Origin: Treponema sp.
Lineage (GTDB): Bacteria > Spirochaetota > Spirochaetia > Treponematales > Treponemataceae
DNA: 64,000 bases
Assembly (NCBI GenBank): GCA_022510845.1
Contig: JAFLSR010000010.1
Span: 1 to 64,000 of the forward strand
Direction of reading: 5' to 3'
A program made the position numbers and the translations under genes. Shown piece after piece: positions 19,905 through 29,907 of this stretch. A model generated the notes under the pieces. The model was not told the origin of the DNA. It made no database searches and saw only the letters and a list, made by a program, of their open reading frames with translations. Position 1 is the stretch's first letter. Each line of letters opens with the position of its first letter.

Positions 19905-21362
19905 TCAATGGCCGTAAGTCGCGATGAAAACGCCCGCCGCGATTGCAGTTCCGATTACGCCCGAAACATTCGGTCCCATCGCGTGCATCAAAATGAAATT
20001 CGAGGGGTCGTATTCAAGTCCCACTTTGTTCGAAACGCGAGCCGCCATCGGCACTGCGCTCACTCCGGCAGAACCGATGAGCGGATTGATTTTCTTTTTG
20101 AGGAAGAGGTTCATCAATTTTGCCATCAAAAGTCCGCCCGCGGTTGCCACACAGAACGCGACAAGCCCGAGGAGTATGATTCCGATTGACTTTCCGTTGA
20201 TGATTTTTTCGGGAGTCATTTGGCTTCCCACTCCGAGCGAAAGCAAAATCGAAACTATGTTCATCAATTCGTTTTCCATCGTCTTGGAAAGCCGTTCGAC
20301 AACGCCGCACTGCTTGACGAAATTTCCGAAGGCGAGCATTCCGATGAGGGGAGCGGCCGGCGGCAAAAGCAAAATCGTGATGAGCAAAAGCAACATCGGG
20401 AACAAAATCTTTTCGGTTTTGCTCACAGGACGCTGCTGCTCCATTTTGATTTTGCGCTCTTTTTCCGTGGTGAGTGCCTTCATAATCGGAGGCTGAATCA
20501 TCGGAACAAGGGCCATGTACGAATACGCCGCCACAGCGATTACCGCCATCATGTGCGGAGCGAGTTTTCCCGAAACGTAAATCGATGTAGGACCGTCCGC
20601 GCCGCCGATAATCGCTATCGCGCTCGCTTCCATCATATTGTAGTCCACGTTGATTCCAGGAATGAGGTTCATCAACGCAACGCCGAAAAGCGTGAAGAAA
20701 ACGCCGAACTGCGCGGCTCCCCCGAGCAACGCCATTTTCGGATTCGCAATCAGCGGACCGAAATCAGTCATCGCGCCGATTCCCATGAAAATCAGCATCG
20801 GGAAAAATTCATTTCCCACGCCCGCGCTGTAAATTATGTGGAGCATTCCGTGAGGCGCATCGCCCATTCCCGCGCCGGGAATGTTCACCAAAATCGTGCC
20901 GAATCCAATCGGAATCAAAAGAAGCGGTTCGAACCCCCTCCCTGCCCCAAGATATACGATGAGGAATCCGATGGCAATCATAAGAAGTTTTTGCCAGCCC
21001 GGAACAATCGTGTCGGCAAAGGGGTCTGAGGCTTCCGCCGAAAGTTCCGCCGCCTTTTCCGCTTTTTCTTCGGCAATTTCGGCAGCCGTCTGCGTGTGAA
21101 TGATTTTGTAGATTCCCGTGTTGTGCCAAATATTCATAAGGAATTTTTCCACGGAAATATCCGGAATGTTCTCCGAATTTTTTATGATGCGGTTCATTCC
21201 GCTTCCCGAAGAATAAACGGAAACGCTCTCGCTTTCGCCGCCCACATACGCTTGCACGACGGACTTTACGCAGAACGAGATGACCATCGCCACCGCCATA
21301 ACAAGGAATGTCGCCTTTATGATTTTTGTCTTGTCGTTTGTCATTTCCATAAATTGCCTCAC
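19905..21362 (-). CDS. oadB: Sodium-pumping decarboxylase beta subunit
   Basis: [60 protein letters not shown]. Confidence 0.93.
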   Translation of the reverse strand: MRQFMEMTNDKTKIIKATFLVMAVAMVISFCVKSVVQAYVGGESESVSVYSSGSGMNRIIKNSENIPDISVEKFLMNIWHNTGIYKIIHTQTAAEIAEEKAEKAAELSAEASDPFADTIVPGWQKLLMIAIGFLIVYLGAGRGFEPLLLIPIGFGTILVNIPGAGMGDAPHGMLHIIYSAGVGNEFFPMLIFMGIGAMTDFGPLIANPKMALLGGAAQFGVFFTLFGVALMNLIPGINVDYNMMEASAIAIIGGADGPTSIYVSGKLAPHMMAVIAVAAYSYMALVPMIQPPIMKALTTEKERKIKMEQQRPVSKTEKILFPMLLLLITILLLPPAAPLIGMLAFGNFVKQCGVVERLSKTMENELMNIVSILLSLGVGSQMTPEKIINGKSIGIILLGLVAFCVATAGGLLMAKLMNLFLKKKINPLIGSAGVSAVPMAARVSNKVGLEYDPSNFILMHAMGPNVSGVIGTAIAAGVFIATYGH

Positions 21363-23458
21363 TGAATCTGCGCGATGGCTTGACCTGCGTTTATCTGGCT
21401 TCCGGGAGCGGCAAGGAAATGCACTTTTCCGGCCGAGCCTGCCTTGATTTCAAGTTCCATCTTCATTGATTCTATCACGATGATTGTCGTGTCCGCTCCT
21501 ACGGAATCGCCTTCTTTCGCGGCATAGCGAAGCAAAGTGCCTGCAACAGGCGCGTTCACATTTTTTCCTCCGGCACTTGCAGGAGCAGAAGCGGGCGCGG
21601 CTTGAGCGGGAGATGAGGCGGCAGGCGCGCTCGGTGCAGATGCCGGCGCACTAGGCGCTGCGACCCCGCCCAAAATGGCGAGGACTTGTCCTGCCTGAAT
21701 TTGGTTTCCCGGCTGCACGACAAAATTTATTGTGCCTGACTCGGGCGACTTCACTTCGAGTTCCATCTTCATGGATTCTATCACGATTACGGTGTCGCCT
21801 TTGTTCACCTTGCTTCCCGCGCTTGCAACATGACGGAGCAAAGTTCCAGCCACAGGTGCTTTTACTTCAATTCCGCCAGTAACTTGAGCCGGTGCCGTAC
21901 CAGCAGAGGCAGGAACGCCCGCGCTTTGCGCCACGCCAAAACTCACGTTATAAGACGCGCCGTTCACTGTGACGCTCATATTGTCCGAAGCGGCAGAAGT
22001 CGTCACATTGTACGCAGTTCCGTTCACGTTTACGGTGTACGAGCCGCCTTTTCCGCCCGCGCTTGGCGCAGATGCCGCAGGCTTTGCCGCAAACGCTTCC
22101 TCGGCTTTTACAGGGCCTTTGGCTCGTTCCGCAAAGAATTTCGGAGCGACATTCGGGAACATCGCGTAAGTAAGCGCATCTTCTTCGCTTCCATCGCCGC
22201 CGTTTTTCTTCGATTCTTCCAACATTTTTTCCCATTCCGGAGGAATCTCATCGGCAGGGCGGCCGGTCACAACCTTGTCCATTTTGTTCTGTTCGAGGGC
22301 GACTTTCACAAGATCCGCGTTCGCGTCCGTGGGAAGTTTTCCGAAACGCCCCGTAATGAGGTTTCGGAAATCCTGAGTCATAGTCTTGTATCGTCCCATG
22401 AGAACGTTCATAACCGCCTGAGTTCCTACAATCTGACTTGTGGGAGTTACAAGCGGAACATAGCCCGCGTCCTTGTGGACTCGCGGCAATTCTGCCAAAA
22501 CCTCATCCATTTTGTCGGCAGCGTTCTGCTGTTTGAGCTGGCTTTCCAAATTGGAAAGCATTCCACCCGGTACTTGCGAAAGAAGGATTCGCGTGTCCGC
22601 GCCAAGGAACGAAGATTCAAGCGAAGAATAATGCTTGCGGATGTCGCGGAAGTACGCCGCGATTTCAAGCAACGCCTTCGTGTCAAGTCCCGTGTCGTAT
22701 TGAGTGCCCTTGAACATTTCGACGATGGTTTCCGTAGGACTGTGGCTCGTTCCCATGGACATCGAAGAAATCGCCGTGTCCAAAATATCCGCGCCGGCTT
22801 CCGCCGCTTTGAGTTCCGCAGCTACCGAAAGTCCCGTAGTCGAGTGCGTGTGGATTTCAACAGGCAAATCGACTACCGCCTTAATAGCCTTGACCATCTC
22901 GTAGGCATCGTAAGGTTTGAGCAAGCCCGACATATCCTTGATGCAGATTGAGTCCGCGCCGAATTCGGCATAAGTTTTGGCAAGTTCCGCGTATTTTTCG
23001 ACTGTGTGGTAGGGAGTTACGGCGTAGGAAATCGCCATCTGGACGTGCTTGTTCGTTTTTTTTGCGGCCTTCGTCGCGCGCTCCAAATTGCGCGGGTCGT
23101 TGCAGGCATCGAAAATTCGGAAAACATCGATTCCGTTTCTGCCCGCCGCCTCTACGAATTTGTCAACGACATCGTCGGCATAATGGCGATAGCCCAAAAG
23201 GTTCTGACCTCGCAAAAGCATCATGATTTTCGTGTTCGGAAGCGCGGCGTGCAACTTTCGCAGGCGTTCCCAAGGGTCTTCGTTCAAAAAGCGGATGCAC
23301 GAATCGAACGTCGCTCCGCCCCAGCCTTCCACGGCCCAATAGCCGATTTTGTCCAGCATCGGACAGGCAGGAAGCATATCCGCCGTAGTCATGCGAGTTG
23401 CGTGAAGCGATTGGTGCGCGTCACGAATGGCAAGTTCTGAAATGCTAATCTTTGACAT
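21359..23458 (-). CDS. oadA: Oxaloacetate/methylmalonyl decarboxylase alpha subunit with two C-terminal biotinyl domains
   Basis: [19 protein letters not shown] carboxyltransferase; two ESMKMELE biotinylation motifs. Confidence 0.95.
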   Translation of the reverse strand: MSKISISELAIRDAHQSLHATRMTTADMLPACPMLDKIGYWAVEGWGGATFDSCIRFLNEDPWERLRKLHAALPNTKIMMLLRGQNLLGYRHYADDVVDKFVEAAGRNGIDVFRIFDACNDPRNLERATKAAKKTNKHVQMAISYAVTPYHTVEKYAELAKTYAEFGADSICIKDMSGLLKPYDAYEMVKAIKAVVDLPVEIHTHSTTGLSVAAELKAAEAGADILDTAISSMSMGTSHSPTETIVEMFKGTQYDTGLDTKALLEIAAYFRDIRKHYSSLESSFLGADTRILLSQVPGGMLSNLESQLKQQNAADKMDEVLAELPRVHKDAGYVPLVTPTSQIVGTQAVMNVLMGRYKTMTQDFRNLITGRFGKLPTDANADLVKVALEQNKMDKVVTGRPADEIPPEWEKMLEESKKNGGDGSEEDALTYAMFPNVAPKFFAERAKGPVKAEEAFAAKPAASAPSAGGKGGSYTVNVNGTAYNVTTSAASDNMSVTVNGASYNVSFGVAQSAGVPASAGTAPAQVTGGIEVKAPVAGTLLRHVASAGSKVNKGDTVIVIESMKMELEVKSPESGTINFVVQPGNQIQAGQVLAILGGVAAPSAPASAPSAPAASSPAQAAPASAPASAGGKNVNAPVAGTLLRYAAKEGDSVGADTTIIVIESMKMELEIKAGSAGKVHFLAAPGSQINAGQAIAQIQ

Positions 23459-23544
23459 AATTTTCTCCTACAAAAGCCCTGCGAAATTTCACCGAGGCTT
23501 TTCAAAATATATTATATAGTAAAATAAAAACAATCTCAAAAACC

Positions 23545-23649
23545 CGCCATAAAGGAAACTTCACTTTCCGAGAATGGCGAGTTGGTCTGCGTCAAGCAAA
23601 TTGTCGCAACGCGGACAGCAATATAAACGAGTTTTTGCAAAAAACTTCG
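23545..23649 (+). repeat. Multi-hairpin element, variant subfamily, between oadA and oadG
   Basis: A CGCCAT...ATGGCG; B GTCTGCGTCAAGCAAATTGTCGCAACGCGGAC; C CGAGTTTTTGCAAAAAACTTCG. Confidence 0.75.
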
Positions 23650-23691
23650 CGCGTTGCACTGCGATTTTTCGCCTCGCTGCTAAACGAAAAA

Positions 23692-23946
23692 CTAGACATT
23701 TTTTTCGTGGAGAGCGGCGGCGATGGCGGCAACTACCGCGCCTTGGTCTGCGGCGGAAGGAGACGCGGATGCAGCCATCTGCGGCGAAGCAGGCTTTGGC
23801 TCTTCAACCTTGTCAGCACCTGCGGCGTGCAAAATCGCATGGAGCAGATACATCGCCAAAATCATTATTATCAGAAAGCTGAACACCACGCCCATTCCAA
23901 GCAACGTGAGAATTCCGCTCTGCCCAATCATTTCGGATATTGTCAT
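23692..23946 (-). CDS. oadG: OadG-like gamma subunit
   Basis: Single N-terminal TM (LTLLGMGVVFSFLIIMILAMYLL), then a low-complexity tail; next to oadAB. Confidence 0.75.
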   Translation of the reverse strand: MTISEMIGQSGILTLLGMGVVFSFLIIMILAMYLLHAILHAAGADKVEEPKPASPQMAASASPSAADQGAVVAAIAAALHEKNV

Positions 23947-24273
23947 ATTTTCTCCAAATATTATTAAAGTAAGTCGGCGTAGCGCGAAAAAGCGAATAAA
24001 CGCCTTTTACAATAATATAGCATAGGCGATTTTTTTTCAAGGAAATTTTTTGCGGAATTCGATTTTTTTTGAGGAAGGAAAACAAAAATTGCGCCAGAAA
24101 AACAATTCTTTCGAAAATTCTTTGTGCGGAAAACGCATTCGATTCAGTGACTTTTTCTTTCAAAAATTCGTATGTTTTAAATGCGGCGGTGATTTTTTTT
24201 GCATTGCGCGTTGCGTGAAGAATGCATGAAGAAAGTTGATGACAAAAAAAGCGAAATCTTTTACAATAAAAAC

Positions 24274-25095
24274 ATGAATCGAAACGTCGCAAAAGGCGCG
24301 CTCGTAATTTCCGTGCGGACGACAGCGCAGGACAATCGTTCGGTGTGCGTCATCACGCAAGACGGAATCGAATTCTCCACGCTTTTCGGCGGACCAAAAA
24401 GCAGGCTTTCCGGCGCGGTAAGCCCGTGGAATTCGGGAACGATGTATTTTTACAACAACGCGGAAAAAGCCTCGTCAAAAATCACGGATTTTGACGTGAA
24501 AAAATATCATCCCACGTTCCGCGAAAGCCTTTTCAAAAGCTTCGCGGCGGCTTTGGCAGGCGAGATTGTCGTAAAGTCAAAATGCGCCGGAAACGGCAAG
24601 GCGGCGTTCGTTTTGCTGAACGGATTTTTGGACGGAATGGATTTGTGCGACGAAAAGTCGGCGCGGCTCGGGCTTTTGCGGTTTTTGTGGAGATACATCG
24701 ATTTGCTCGGAATCCGCCCCGAAACGAAATGCTGCGCGCTTTGCTCGAAGGAATTCGGCTTTTCTTCGGAAAACCATTCCGCTGGAAATTATTTCGAAAA
24801 TGTGATACAATTCAAAGCAAATGGCGGCGCATTTTTTTTGCCCGAACAAGGCGGATTTTTGTGCGAGGATTGTGCCGGCGCGAAATACGAAAGCGGCGTT
24901 GAAGGCGGAAGGCGGCTTTCGTTCGAGCAGCTTTTTTACCTTGATTTGGCAGGCGGAGAAAATCTTTCTGCGGCGCGAAATGTTCCGCTTTCGGAACGGG
25001 CGCAAGAAACTTTAAAGGCATTTTTGTTCCAAATGACGGAAAACGCTTTGGGGCAAAGGCTTAAAACAATTTCCACGGGGAACGGAATTTTATGA
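24274..25095 (+). CDS. recO: DNA repair protein RecO
   Basis: MNRNVAKGALVISVRTTAQDNRSVCVITQDGIEFSTLFGGPKSRLSG; CCALC...CEDC. Confidence 0.7.
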   Translation: MNRNVAKGALVISVRTTAQDNRSVCVITQDGIEFSTLFGGPKSRLSGAVSPWNSGTMYFYNNAEKASSKITDFDVKKYHPTFRESLFKSFAAALAGEIVVKSKCAGNGKAAFVLLNGFLDGMDLCDEKSARLGLLRFLWRYIDLLGIRPETKCCALCSKEFGFSSENHSAGNYFENVIQFKANGGAFFLPEQGGFLCEDCAGAKYESGVEGGRRLSFEQLFYLDLAGGENLSAARNVPLSERAQETLKAFLFQMTENALGQRLKTISTGNGIL

Positions 25096-26453
25096 GAGCA
25101 GTTGACATAATAATGAAAAAACGCGGAAATTTCGCGTCATCGGACGGCGGCCGAAAACTCGCCACGGACACGACGCTTTCCGCAGAAGAAATAAAATTTC
25201 TGGTGCAAGGCTATGTCGAAGGAAGCATTCCAGAATATCAGATTTCGGCGTTTTTGATGGCGGTCTATTTCAACGGAATGACATTCGAAGAAACTGGCGC
25301 GCTCACCGAAATCATGCTCAATTCCGGCGAAAAAATCGAACTTCATGGAAAAGAATTTGAATCGCTCGGGCTGCGAGGGCCTTTCGTGGACAAGCATTCG
25401 ACTGGCGGAGTGGGCGACAAAATCTCCCTCCCGCTCGCTCCAATCGTGGCGGCGTGCGGCGTGCAAATCCCGATGATGAGCGGTCGCGCGCTCGGACACA
25501 CTGGCGGAACTTTGGACAAACTTGATTCGATTTCGGGCTATCGCACTGCGCTTTCATCGGACGAATTCCGAAGGCTCATTGCAAAAGACGGCTACGCGAT
25601 GACAGGACAAACAGAAAAAGTAGTTCCCGCCGACCGCCTTCTTTACGCGCTTCGCGACGTGACGGGCACTGTGGAATCAGTTCCGCTGATTACGGCGAGC
25701 ATCCTTTCAAAAAAAGTAGCAGAAGGAAGCGACGCGCTTGTGTTCGACGTGAAATGCGGAAGCGGCGCGTTTATGAAAAGCGAAGAGGCGGCAAACGAAC
25801 TTGCCCAAAGTCTCGTAAAAACCGCGCGGGCAATGGGAAAAAAATCCGCCGCGCTCATCACGGACATGGATTCACCTTTGGGGCAAAAAATAGGAAATTT
25901 CCTTGAAATCGAAGAAACTTTGGACTGTTTAAAAGGAAAAGGGCCTTCGGACGTGATGGATTTGACCTACGCGCTCGCTTCGCAAATGCTGATTCTCGGC
26001 GAAAAGGCTTCTTCAAAAGAAGACGCTTTGAAAAAATGCCGCGAAGTCGTGGAAAACGGTGCGGCCTTGCAAAAATTTTTGGACAACGTGGAAAGTCAGG
26101 GTGGCGACGCGCAAAAAATGCTTTCGGAATGTTCGGTGCGCCGAAGCCGCTTCAAGACAGAAATTTTCGCGCGGCAAGATGGATTCATCAAAATCGACGC
26201 GTATAAAACAGGGCTTTCTGGCGTCTATCTTGGCGTCGGCCGCAACAAGACCACCGACAAAGTTTGCGCAGAAGCAGGAATCATTTTGCACGCCAAAACT
26301 GGCGATGCGGTAAAAAAAGGCGACGCCCTCATGGAAATTTTCGGCAAGGACGAAGAATGCCTTTCGCCCGCGAAAAAAATTCTCGAAGAAGCGATTTCGT
26401 ATTCGGACGAAGAAATTTCACGCAAGCCTTTGATTTTAAAAGAAATAATTTGA
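25092..26453 (+). CDS. Thymidine/pyrimidine-nucleoside phosphorylase
   Basis: FVDKHSTGGVGDKISLPLAPIVAACGVQIPMMSGRALGHTGGTLDKLDSI. Confidence 0.95.
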   Translation: MRAVDIIMKKRGNFASSDGGRKLATDTTLSAEEIKFLVQGYVEGSIPEYQISAFLMAVYFNGMTFEETGALTEIMLNSGEKIELHGKEFESLGLRGPFVDKHSTGGVGDKISLPLAPIVAACGVQIPMMSGRALGHTGGTLDKLDSISGYRTALSSDEFRRLIAKDGYAMTGQTEKVVPADRLLYALRDVTGTVESVPLITASILSKKVAEGSDALVFDVKCGSGAFMKSEEAANELAQSLVKTARAMGKKSAALITDMDSPLGQKIGNFLEIEETLDCLKGKGPSDVMDLTYALASQMLILGEKASSKEDALKKCREVVENGAALQKFLDNVESQGGDAQKMLSECSVRRSRFKTEIFARQDGFIKIDAYKTGLSGVYLGVGRNKTTDKVCAEAGIILHAKTGDAVKKGDALMEIFGKDEECLSPAKKILEEAISYSDEEISRKPLILKEII

Positions 26454-26522
26454 TTCGCAGGCATTCCGATGCCGGTCGCGCTGCCGATTCGATGTGGACC
26501 AAACGATGCAAAAAGGATTTCT

Positions 26523-28700
26523 ATGAGAAATTGGAACAAAAAGGAATTGCCTCCCGAAGCCGTAAAATCGCTTTGCAAAAAATATTCTCTTGACGCGCTT
26601 TCCGCATCGATTTTGATGCGGCGCGGAATCACCGATGGGCGCGACTTGATGTGGTTCTTGGAAGACGACGCGCGTTTTTTGCACAGCCCGTTCGAGTTCG
26701 CGCAAATGGAAGACGCAGTGGACAGGATTTTGGCAGCAAAAGAAGAAGGCGAAAAAGTCCTGATTTTCGGCGACCGCGACGTGGACGGAATCACTGCCAC
26801 CGCCGTACTCTTTGGACAACTTGAGCGGATGGGAATCGATGTTTCGTGGCGGCTTCCTTCGGGCGACGATGTTTACGGCGTTTCGATGGAAGCGGTGGAC
26901 GACTTTGCAAAAGATTTCGGAACGCTTTTGATTTCCGTGGACTGCGGAATTTCCTGCGTCGATGAAATTGCCCACGCGAACGAACTCGGAATCGACACAA
27001 TCATAACGGACCACCACAATCCGCCAGAAATTCTTCCTCCCGCCGAAATCATACTGAACCCAAAGTGCGCCGATTCAGGCTACCCCTTCGCGGAAATCTC
27101 AGGTTGCGCCGTGGCGTTCAAACTGGCTCAGGCTCTGCGTTTTTCGCAAACCGAATTATACAAAGAAGAAATCTGCCTTTTGAACACGCGCACTGAAAAA
27201 AATTCCGAGCGTGAAAAAACAATCATCGAATGCGCAAAAGTTCGAAACCTCGTGCGCGTGGAAAATTTCGTTTTGGAAATCGATGAAAATTCTTTCACGC
27301 AAAGCGCGGGCGAAAAAGGCGCGGCGCTTTTTAATTTTTTGAAGGGCGAACACATTTTCGTTTGGGACGCGAAAAAAAATCTGGACGCGCTCAAAAACAT
27401 TTTTTCAAGCGCGGTCGAATTCAATCTTTTTGACATTCGCCCGGAATGCGCGAAAATCATTCCGCAAGTTTCGGCTTCTTCGCTAGAACAAATTCAACGC
27501 GCTTCCAAAATCGCACGCTACGAAAACAGCACGACCGAACTTGACGCGCTTTTCAATATTTTCGTGACATATTTGGAAAAAAAAATCAGCGCGAATTTTC
27601 CTGCGCACATTGCTTGCGATGAATCCGACTTGCAACTCGTAACGCTTTCGGCTTTGAGCGACATAATGCCTCTTAAAAACGAAAACCGAATTTTCGCGCG
27701 GCGCGGACTCTCTTCCCTCAACTGCGGAAAGGCGCGGCAAGGGCTAGCGCAGATTTTGGCACGACAAAAACTTTTAAACCAAACAATCACTTCTTCGGAT
27801 TTGGCATGGAACGTAATTCCGATTTTGAACGCGAGCGGAAGGCTCGGAATGCCTGAGGTTTCATTGCAACTCTTCCTCGAAAATGACGCGAGAAAAAGCG
27901 ATGATATTGTTTCTAGCCTTTTCAAGATGAACGAAGAGCGAAAAAGGCTTGTGGACGCGGCGACAGATTTTTTGGGCGCGCGACCGGAAAAATCGCTTGC
28001 CAAATTCGGCGGAAAAATCTGCCTTGTGAGCGAAGAAAAAATCGACCGCGGCGTGCTCGGACTCATCGCCACAAAACTTTTGCGGCGCACTGGCGCACCT
28101 TCGATTGTAATAACGAAAGTGGGCGCAAATAGCGAAGACGGCGCGGAGAATTTTTATATCGGCTCGATGCGCTCGGACGAAAAGATTTGCTGCACTGAAT
28201 TCCTCGACAAATTCGGTGACATCTACATAAACCACGGCGGTCATGCGGCGGCGGCCGGATTTTCAATTTCGGAAAAAAACTACGAACTTTTCTTGCAAAA
28301 AATTCATTCGGTCGTGGACGCTACGAATTTCAACGCGGATTCGAACGATGCAATCCAAATCGACGCGGAAATTCCGCATCAGCATCTCACCGAAGACTTG
28401 ATGAAAATAATCGATAATTTCGAACCTTATGGAAACGAATTCCGCCAATTTGTGTTTATAACAAGGGGGGCGAAAATTGTCGCGGCGCAAATCATCGGTA
28501 AAACAGAGCCTGCGCATTTGAAACTGACGCTGGAAATCGGCGAACACAAATGGCCCGCGCTTTGGTGGGGCGCGGCGGAAAAACTGAACGCGCCGTTTAA
28601 AGTTGGCGACAAAATTGACTTTTTGTACAATTATGAACGCAATGTTTTCAACGGAGTGGAAGGACGCAGGCTTGTGATTTTGGACGCGAAAAGAATTTGA
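26523..28700 (+). CDS. recJ: Single-strand exonuclease RecJ
   Basis: GDRDVDGITATAVLFGQL, DCGISCVDEIAHANELGIDTIITDHHNPP, GGHAAAAGFSI. Confidence 0.93.
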   Translation: MRNWNKKELPPEAVKSLCKKYSLDALSASILMRRGITDGRDLMWFLEDDARFLHSPFEFAQMEDAVDRILAAKEEGEKVLIFGDRDVDGITATAVLFGQLERMGIDVSWRLPSGDDVYGVSMEAVDDFAKDFGTLLISVDCGISCVDEIAHANELGIDTIITDHHNPPEILPPAEIILNPKCADSGYPFAEISGCAVAFKLAQALRFSQTELYKEEICLLNTRTEKNSEREKTIIECAKVRNLVRVENFVLEIDENSFTQSAGEKGAALFNFLKGEHIFVWDAKKNLDALKNIFSSAVEFNLFDIRPECAKIIPQVSASSLEQIQRASKIARYENSTTELDALFNIFVTYLEKKISANFPAHIACDESDLQLVTLSALSDIMPLKNENRIFARRGLSSLNCGKARQGLAQILARQKLLNQTITSSDLAWNVIPILNASGRLGMPEVSLQLFLENDARKSDDIVSSLFKMNEERKRLVDAATDFLGARPEKSLAKFGGKICLVSEEKIDRGVLGLIATKLLRRTGAPSIVITKVGANSEDGAENFYIGSMRSDEKICCTEFLDKFGDIYINHGGHAAAAGFSISEKNYELFLQKIHSVVDATNFNADSNDAIQIDAEIPHQHLTEDLMKIIDNFEPYGNEFRQFVFITRGAKIVAAQIIGKTEPAHLKLTLEIGEHKWPALWWGAAEKLNAPFKVGDKIDFLYNYERNVFNGVEGRRLVILDAKRI

Positions 28701-28751
28701 AAAGGCGTGTATAGACTTCGAGTTTCGCTTAACTGAAAATATTATGGAGAT

Positions 28752-28902
28752 TTAAAAACAGCGTCGAAAATACCGCCGCTGTTTTTAACACGAGAATTTT
28801 TGCAAAGCAAAAATTCTCGCTTATTAACTGGCGTTTCTCGCTTCGCTGCGAAACGCCGTTTTCAGCAATGAAAAAACTTGAAAGTTTTTTCATTGCTGAA
28901 AA
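28752..28902 (-). repeat. Multi-hairpin element (D-C-B-A) upstream of the M23 peptidase gene
   Basis: D 28752-28788, C 28791-28819, B 28830-28857, A 28859-28902, then ATATATGGAGG. Confidence 0.94.
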
Positions 28903-28917
28903 TATATGGAGGTTAAA

Positions 28918-29907
28918 AAAATGAAAAAACATTTCATTTGCATTGCGGCGTTTGTTTTCGCAATCGCGATTTGCCAAGCGAAAAACACGAAACTTTCGCA
29001 AAATTCAATCAACATCAACATCGACTACAACGACAAAGTTTTTCCAGGCGACGCGGTTTTTGTTCGGATTCAATTTGAAAATTCAAAAAACCGAAAAAAG
29101 AATCTTGCGATTCCTTCCGCCTCGGCAGAAATCGCAGGCGAAAAAAAATCACTTGCGTCGTGCAATTTTTACGCGCTCGGAACAAAAAAGACTTCCGCAG
29201 AATTTTTGGCAGGTCTTCCAATTTCATCTTGGGCTGAAAACGAAGAATGCCAAATCAAGATAAAATACAAAGTGCAAGATGAAGGTGAAAACGAAATCAC
29301 GCTTCCGCTCAAAATCGAAAAGAAAGTATTCGAAAGCGGCGTGATAAAATTGACAAGGGAAATGTCTTCGATAACCACCGACACAAGTCCAGAAAAAGTG
29401 GAGCAGTCGAAAAAACTGAACGCGATAATCAACTCAATAAATCCTGAGAATGTGTTCAACTTGAAAAAATTCATTGTGCCCGTGATTTCAAAGCGGCGCA
29501 CCACGGCATTCGCCGAAAGGATAATCTACAAATACCCGAGCGGAAAAGAAAGCACGTCGGTGCATACCGGAATCGATTTCGGCTTGCCAAAACCGCCTTC
29601 AAGCGAGGCGCAGCCACACATGCAGATTATTGCCCCTGCCGACGGAAAAATCGTGATGGCTGAAAACCGAATCGCCACGGGCTGGACAGTAATCATCGAA
29701 CATTTGCCGGGACTTTACAGTATGTACTATCACATGAGCGAAATTAAAGTCAAGACTGGGCAAATGATAAAGCAAGGCGAATTGATTGGATTTTCCGGCG
29801 CGACAGGATTTGCGAACGGCGAGCATCTGCATTGGGAAATGCGTCTCAACTCGATGATTGTGAATCCCGATTTTTTCATGAACGATTTTGCGTTCACGGG
29901 AAACTAA
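28918..29907 (+). CDS. M23-family peptidase (LytM/NlpD-like)
   Basis: HTGIDFGLP...ADGKIVMAENRIATGWTVIIEHLPGLYSMYYHMSEI...GEHLHWEM; signal peptide. Confidence 0.88.
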   Translation, partial: KMKKHFICIAAFVFAIAICQAKNTKLSQNSININIDYNDKVFPGDAVFVRIQFENSKNRKKNLAIPSASAEIAGEKKSLASCNFYALGTKKTSAEFLAGLPISSWAENEECQIKIKYKVQDEGENEITLPLKIEKKVFESGVIKLTREMSSITTDTSPEKVEQSKKLNAIINSINPENVFNLKKFIVPVISKRRTTAFAERIIYKYPSGKESTSVHTGIDFGLPKPPSSEAQPHMQIIAPADGKIVMAENRIATGWTVIIEHLPGLYSMYYHMSEIKVKTGQMIKQGELIGFSGATGFANGEHLHWEMRLNSMIVNPDFFMNDFAFTGN

